A DNA stretch of 64,000 bases, from contig OZ251222.1 of the NCBI GenBank assembly GCA_965240325.2, positions 248,001 to 312,000 on the forward strand. The letters are read 5' to 3'. Made by a program: the position numbers and the translations under genes. Each line of letters starts with the position of its first letter. The stretch's first letter is position 1. Positions 61,155 through 64,000 of the stretch are shown here, one piece after another. The notes beneath the pieces are model-generated. The model made no database searches, had not been told where the DNA came from, and saw only the letters and a list, made by a program, of their open reading frames with translations. This stretch comes from Rebecca billardiae RCC1528 (taxonomy: Eukaryota > Haptophyta).

Positions 61155-64000
61155 TCAGCCCGGCGCCCTCGGCTGCAGGTGGCGCGACACGTACGCGGCG
61201 ACGCACGCCCACAGCACGAGCACGGCGGCGGCGAGCCCCAGCCGCGCGCGCCCGCCCGAGCGCAGCCGCGCGCCCGCGCGCTCGAGCTCGGCGCGCAGCT
61301 CGGCCGCGCCCGCGCCGCGCGGCTCGCCGTCCGCGCCGCACACGCCGAGGAACTCGTGCTCGTCGCCCGCGAGCTCGCGCCAGTGCACGCGGCAGAGCCC
61401 GTCGACGGCGAGCGCGCGCGCGGCGTTGAGCGCGCCGAACGCGAGCACGACGAGCACGACGCGCGCGAGCGCCGCGTGCGCCGCCCACTCGGCGCCGCAG
61501 CCGCAGCCAGCCGAGAGCGCCTCGATCAGCGGCCGGGGCGGCCCTGAGCACGTGGGCTGGCACGGAGGGAGCGCGGCGCAGTCGAAGGCTTGGCGCGCGA
61601 GCGTCGCGTTGGGCGGCGCGCCGGCGCACGCGCGCGTCGCGAGCAGCGCCGCCGCCGCCGAGCCGGCCGGCGCGCCGGGCGCGACGCACGCGCGCAACAC
61701 GGCGAGGTCCTCGGCCGCTCGCGCGCGCGCGGCGCTGAGCGCGCGCGCCTCGGCCGCGGCCGCGCGCGCGGCGTCGGCCGAGGCGCGCTCGCGCGCGGCG
61801 CACGCCTCGCCGCGCTGCCGCTCGCTCGCCGCGATCCCGCGCGCGAGCGCGTCGTCGCCCGCGCTCGCCGCGTGGTTGTACGCCACGGCATACAAGTTGC
61901 GGCTGACAATCGTGCCGCCGCCCGGCCCGGCGCCGGCGCCGGCGCCGGCGGCGTGGCCGATGGCGCGCGCGGCGTGGCCGGCGCGGGCGTCGGTCGGCGC
62001 GACGCAGCCGTGCACGTAGCTGCCGTACATGCCCGCCCAGAGCGAGACGCCCACCGAGAGCGCCGCGCCGCCCAGCGCGAGCGCGACCGCGCCCATCGCC
62101 ACCGGCGAGCACAGCGCGCGCGCCGCGAGCGCGCCCGGGCCGCGCGCGAGCGCGCGCACGCACGCGCCCGCCGCGCCCGCCGCCGCGCGCTGCGGCCGCG
62201 CGCCGCGCACGTCGAGCACGCCGACGCCCGCGTCGGCGCCGCGCGCGAAGAAGCGCGCGACGAGGCGCAGCGACTGCATCGCGCGCATGCACCCGTCCAG
62301 CGCGAGCGCGAGGCCGAGCAGCGCGCCCAGCCGCGCGCGCACCCACGGCACCGCCACTGGAAGCCACACCAGAGGCACGGGCGCGCGCGCCGCAGCGTCG
62401 TCCGAAGCGCCGGGCGCGAGGCGCGAGTGCGAGAAGCGCTCGCGCGCGGACTCGGCGGCGGCGGCCGCGGCGGCCGTCTCGTTCCGCGCGCGCGCCGCCG
62501 ACTCCGCCGCCGCGCCGCCCAGCGCGCCGATCGCCGCGTCCGCGCGCGCGCGCGCCGCGCCCGTGCGCTCCGCAAACTCCGAGCGCGCCACGCTCGCGTT
62601 GAGCGGCGGCGGGTCGTAGTCGGCAAAGAGCGCCGGCAGGGAGCGGAGGTACGGGCGGACGGCGGCGTCGTACGCCGCGCTGGCCGCGTCGCTCGCCGCG
62701 CGCGGCGTCGCGGCCAGCCGCTCGCGCACGGCGCGCAGCGCGAGCGGCGCGCCCTCGGGCAGCGCGGCGCGCAGGTCGCCGCTCGCCAGCCCAGCCGGCA
62801 GCCGCGGCGGCTCTGCGGAGAGAGTGAGGGCGGGCGCTCGGACGCTCGGGAGCTCGGCGACGCCGGGCGGCAGCACGGCGGCGCGCACGGAGGCGAGCGC
62901 GTCGAAGACGCGCGACACGTCCGCCAGCGTGCCCTCCACGCTCGTCGCGTACGCCCTCGCGCGCGCCGCGTTCGCGCGCGCCGACTCGGCCGCCGCCTCG
63001 TAGGCGGCGCCCAGTCGCGCAAACGCGCCGCTGAGAGCCTCCTGCGCGGGCGGCGCGCCGAGCGGGCAGCGCGCGGCGTGGGCGTCGTCGGCGTCGTCGG
63101 CGGCGTCGCCCACGGCGACGCACGCGAGCAGCTCCGCCGGCGGGCTCACCGCCGCCACGCTCGCGTTCAGCGCGCCCAGCTGCGCGCGCCACGCCGCCTC
63201 GACCGCCGCTGGCAGCGCGCGCACGTAGCGCAGCTTGGCCGCTAGGTAGTCGCGGTCGTACTGCGCGCGCGCGAGGGCGGCATGGAGGGTGGCGTCGTGC
63301 GCGGCGGCGGCGGAGGCGGCGAGCGCGCTCGTCGCGTTGAGCGCGCTCGCCTGCGCCGCCGTCGCGCCGCCCACGATCGCCTCCACGCGCGCGCGCTCGT
63401 CGCGCCCGCACGCGTCCGCGCGCGCCGCGCCCAGCCACGAGTCAAGGTTCGTACCGCGCCGCCGCGCGCGGTACAGCTCGTCGGCGGCGTCGTCGCGAGC
63501 GCGCGTGCACTCGGCGTGGTCGGCGCGTAGGCGCTCGAGTGTGCGCGCGTTCGCCCCCGCGGCCGCGCCCGTCGCCGCGTCCTCCAGCTCGAGCGCGCCG
63601 TCGAGCGCGCGCGCGCACGCGCCGAGCTGCGTGTCCGCGCACCGCGCGTGCGCCTCGCGCTCGGCGGCGGCGCGCGCCCGAAGGGCGTCGCACGCGCCGT
63701 AGACCTCGTCGAAGCGCGGGGCGGCGACAAGCGCGCCGGTCAGCGCGCGGCAAACGCCGAGCGAGCTGAGCCACAGCAGGCCGAGCGCGAGCAGGCAGAT
63801 GGCCAGCCGGTTCAGCAGCGCGCTCGCCGCCGCGTCGCCGCCGGCCGGCGCGTCCGGCGCAGGCGCGCCGTCGGCGGCCGGCGAGGGGGCGCGCTCGTGC
63901 GCGGGCTCGGCGCGCTCGGCGTCGCCCTTGCGCTCGTCGCCGCCCTCCGCCCCCAACCGCCCCGCCGCCGCGCGCGGGGCGTCGCCGTCGTCGAGCAGCG
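61155..64000 (-). CDS. Large multi-pass membrane protein, 5' end beyond the window
   Basis: Not recognised. The frame runs from the window edge at 64000 to the TGA at 61155, with no ATG visible near the edge, so the start lies outside. At least 948 residues are present. Membrane segments: NRLAICLLALGLLWLSSLGV, near residue 60; PLVWLPVAVPWVRARLGALL, PVAMGAVALALGGAALSVGV, ARVVLVVLAFGALNAARAL and LGLAAAVLVLWACVAAYV. This gives five membrane passes, with a large loop of about 450 residues after the first, rich in Ala/Arg/Asp helices and several Cys, and another of about 180 residues with conserved-looking Cys pairs (PPCQPTCSGPP, GCGCGAEW). The topology resembles prominins, but no sequence motif confirms this. 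Codon bias is strong throughout. Confidence 0.72.
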   Translation of the reverse strand, partial: LLDDGDAPRAAAGRLGAEGGDERKGDAERAEPAHERAPSPAADGAPAPDAPAGGDAAASALLNRLAICLLALGLLWLSSLGVCRALTGALVAAPRFDEVYGACDALRARAAAEREAHARCADTQLGACARALDGALELEDAATGAAAGANARTLERLRADHAECTRARDDAADELYRARRRGTNLDSWLGAARADACGRDERARVEAIVGGATAAQASALNATSALAASAAAAHDATLHAALARAQYDRDYLAAKLRYVRALPAAVEAAWRAQLGALNASVAAVSPPAELLACVAVGDAADDADDAHAARCPLGAPPAQEALSGAFARLGAAYEAAAESARANAARARAYATSVEGTLADVSRVFDALASVRAAVLPPGVAELPSVRAPALTLSAEPPRLPAGLASGDLRAALPEGAPLALRAVRERLAATPRAASDAASAAYDAAVRPYLRSLPALFADYDPPPLNASVARSEFAERTGAARARADAAIGALGGAAAESAARARNETAAAAAAAESARERFSHSRLAPGASDDAAARAPVPLVWLPVAVPWVRARLGALLGLALALDGCMRAMQSLRLVARFFARGADAGVGVLDVRGARPQRAAAGAAGACVRALARGPGALAARALCSPVAMGAVALALGGAALSVGVSLWAGMYGSYVHGCVAPTDARAGHAARAIGHAAGAGAGAGPGGGTIVSRNLYAVAYNHAASAGDDALARGIAASERQRGEACAARERASADAARAAAAEARALSAARARAAEDLAVLRACVAPGAPAGSAAAALLATRACAGAPPNATLARQAFDCAALPPCQPTCSGPPRPLIEALSAGCGCGAEWAAHAALARVVLVVLAFGALNAARALAVDGLCRVHWRELAGDEHEFLGVCGADGEPRGAGAAELRAELERAGARLRSGGRARLGLAAAVLVLWACVAAYVSRHLQPRAPG

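Overview
The window looks like nuclear DNA of a GC-rich, flagellated unicellular eukaryote, most likely a microalga. A haptophyte-type genome is my best guess, but the sequence does not prove the lineage. Support comes from spliceosomal GT-AG introns of about 100-200 bases (often with GTGCGC-like donors), a CFAP47 axonemal protein, THO, TRAPP and COPI-associated components, a nuclear import receptor, an mTERF protein and several secretory or cell-surface proteins. There are no operons, Shine-Dalgarno sites or bacterial gene orders. Coding DNA is extremely GC-rich with G/C third positions, while intergenic DNA is clearly richer in A+T. Because of this bias nearly every real gene carries very long spurious open frames on the other strand.

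Layout. 1-4461: a BioD-like P-loop ATPase with one intron, followed by palindromic and inverted-repeat DNA. 4462-9019: an mTERF gene head-to-head with a THOC6 gene. 9468-21733: the CFAP47 gene (about 10 kb, five exons) and a lipid-anchored IQ-motif protein. 22400-25350: a USP36/42-type deubiquitinase with two poly-Asp tracts. 26099-32518: an importin-13/transportin-3 receptor head-to-head with a coiled-coil protein. 34072-36136: a GARP/MYB-like factor and a weak hypothetical gene. 36755-40170: a 2-oxoglutarate oxygenase with an AgmX/TonB-C-like tail, head-to-head with TRAPPC13. 40171-42161: nested terminal-inverted-repeat elements. 42162-48255: two divergent glycosyltransferase-like genes, then an arylamine N-acetyltransferase. 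49464-53250: a dual-specificity phosphatase, an RMND5/GID2 E3 ligase and a COPI-associated membrane protein, all on the minus strand. 53642-64000: three large minus-strand genes for membrane or secreted proteins, the last cut by the window edge.

The genes do not form one pathway. Several work in nuclear export/import and ubiquitin control (THOC6, importin, USP, RMND5), in Golgi traffic (TRAPPC13, COPI-associated protein), and at the cell surface or in glycan synthesis (exostosin-like, DTD-motif transferase, LamG/cadherin-like protein, FG-GAP/UnbV protein). Many genes are arranged head-to-head with short shared promoters.

The most unusual structures are three. First, the nested transposon region at 40261-41951, where target duplications show the order of insertion. 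Second, the oxygenase with an AgmX/PglI-like C-terminal domain. Third, strong DNA palindromes at 1258, 2955 and 3115-4098. Intron positions were deduced from reading-phase agreement and homology recalled from known families, without transcript data.
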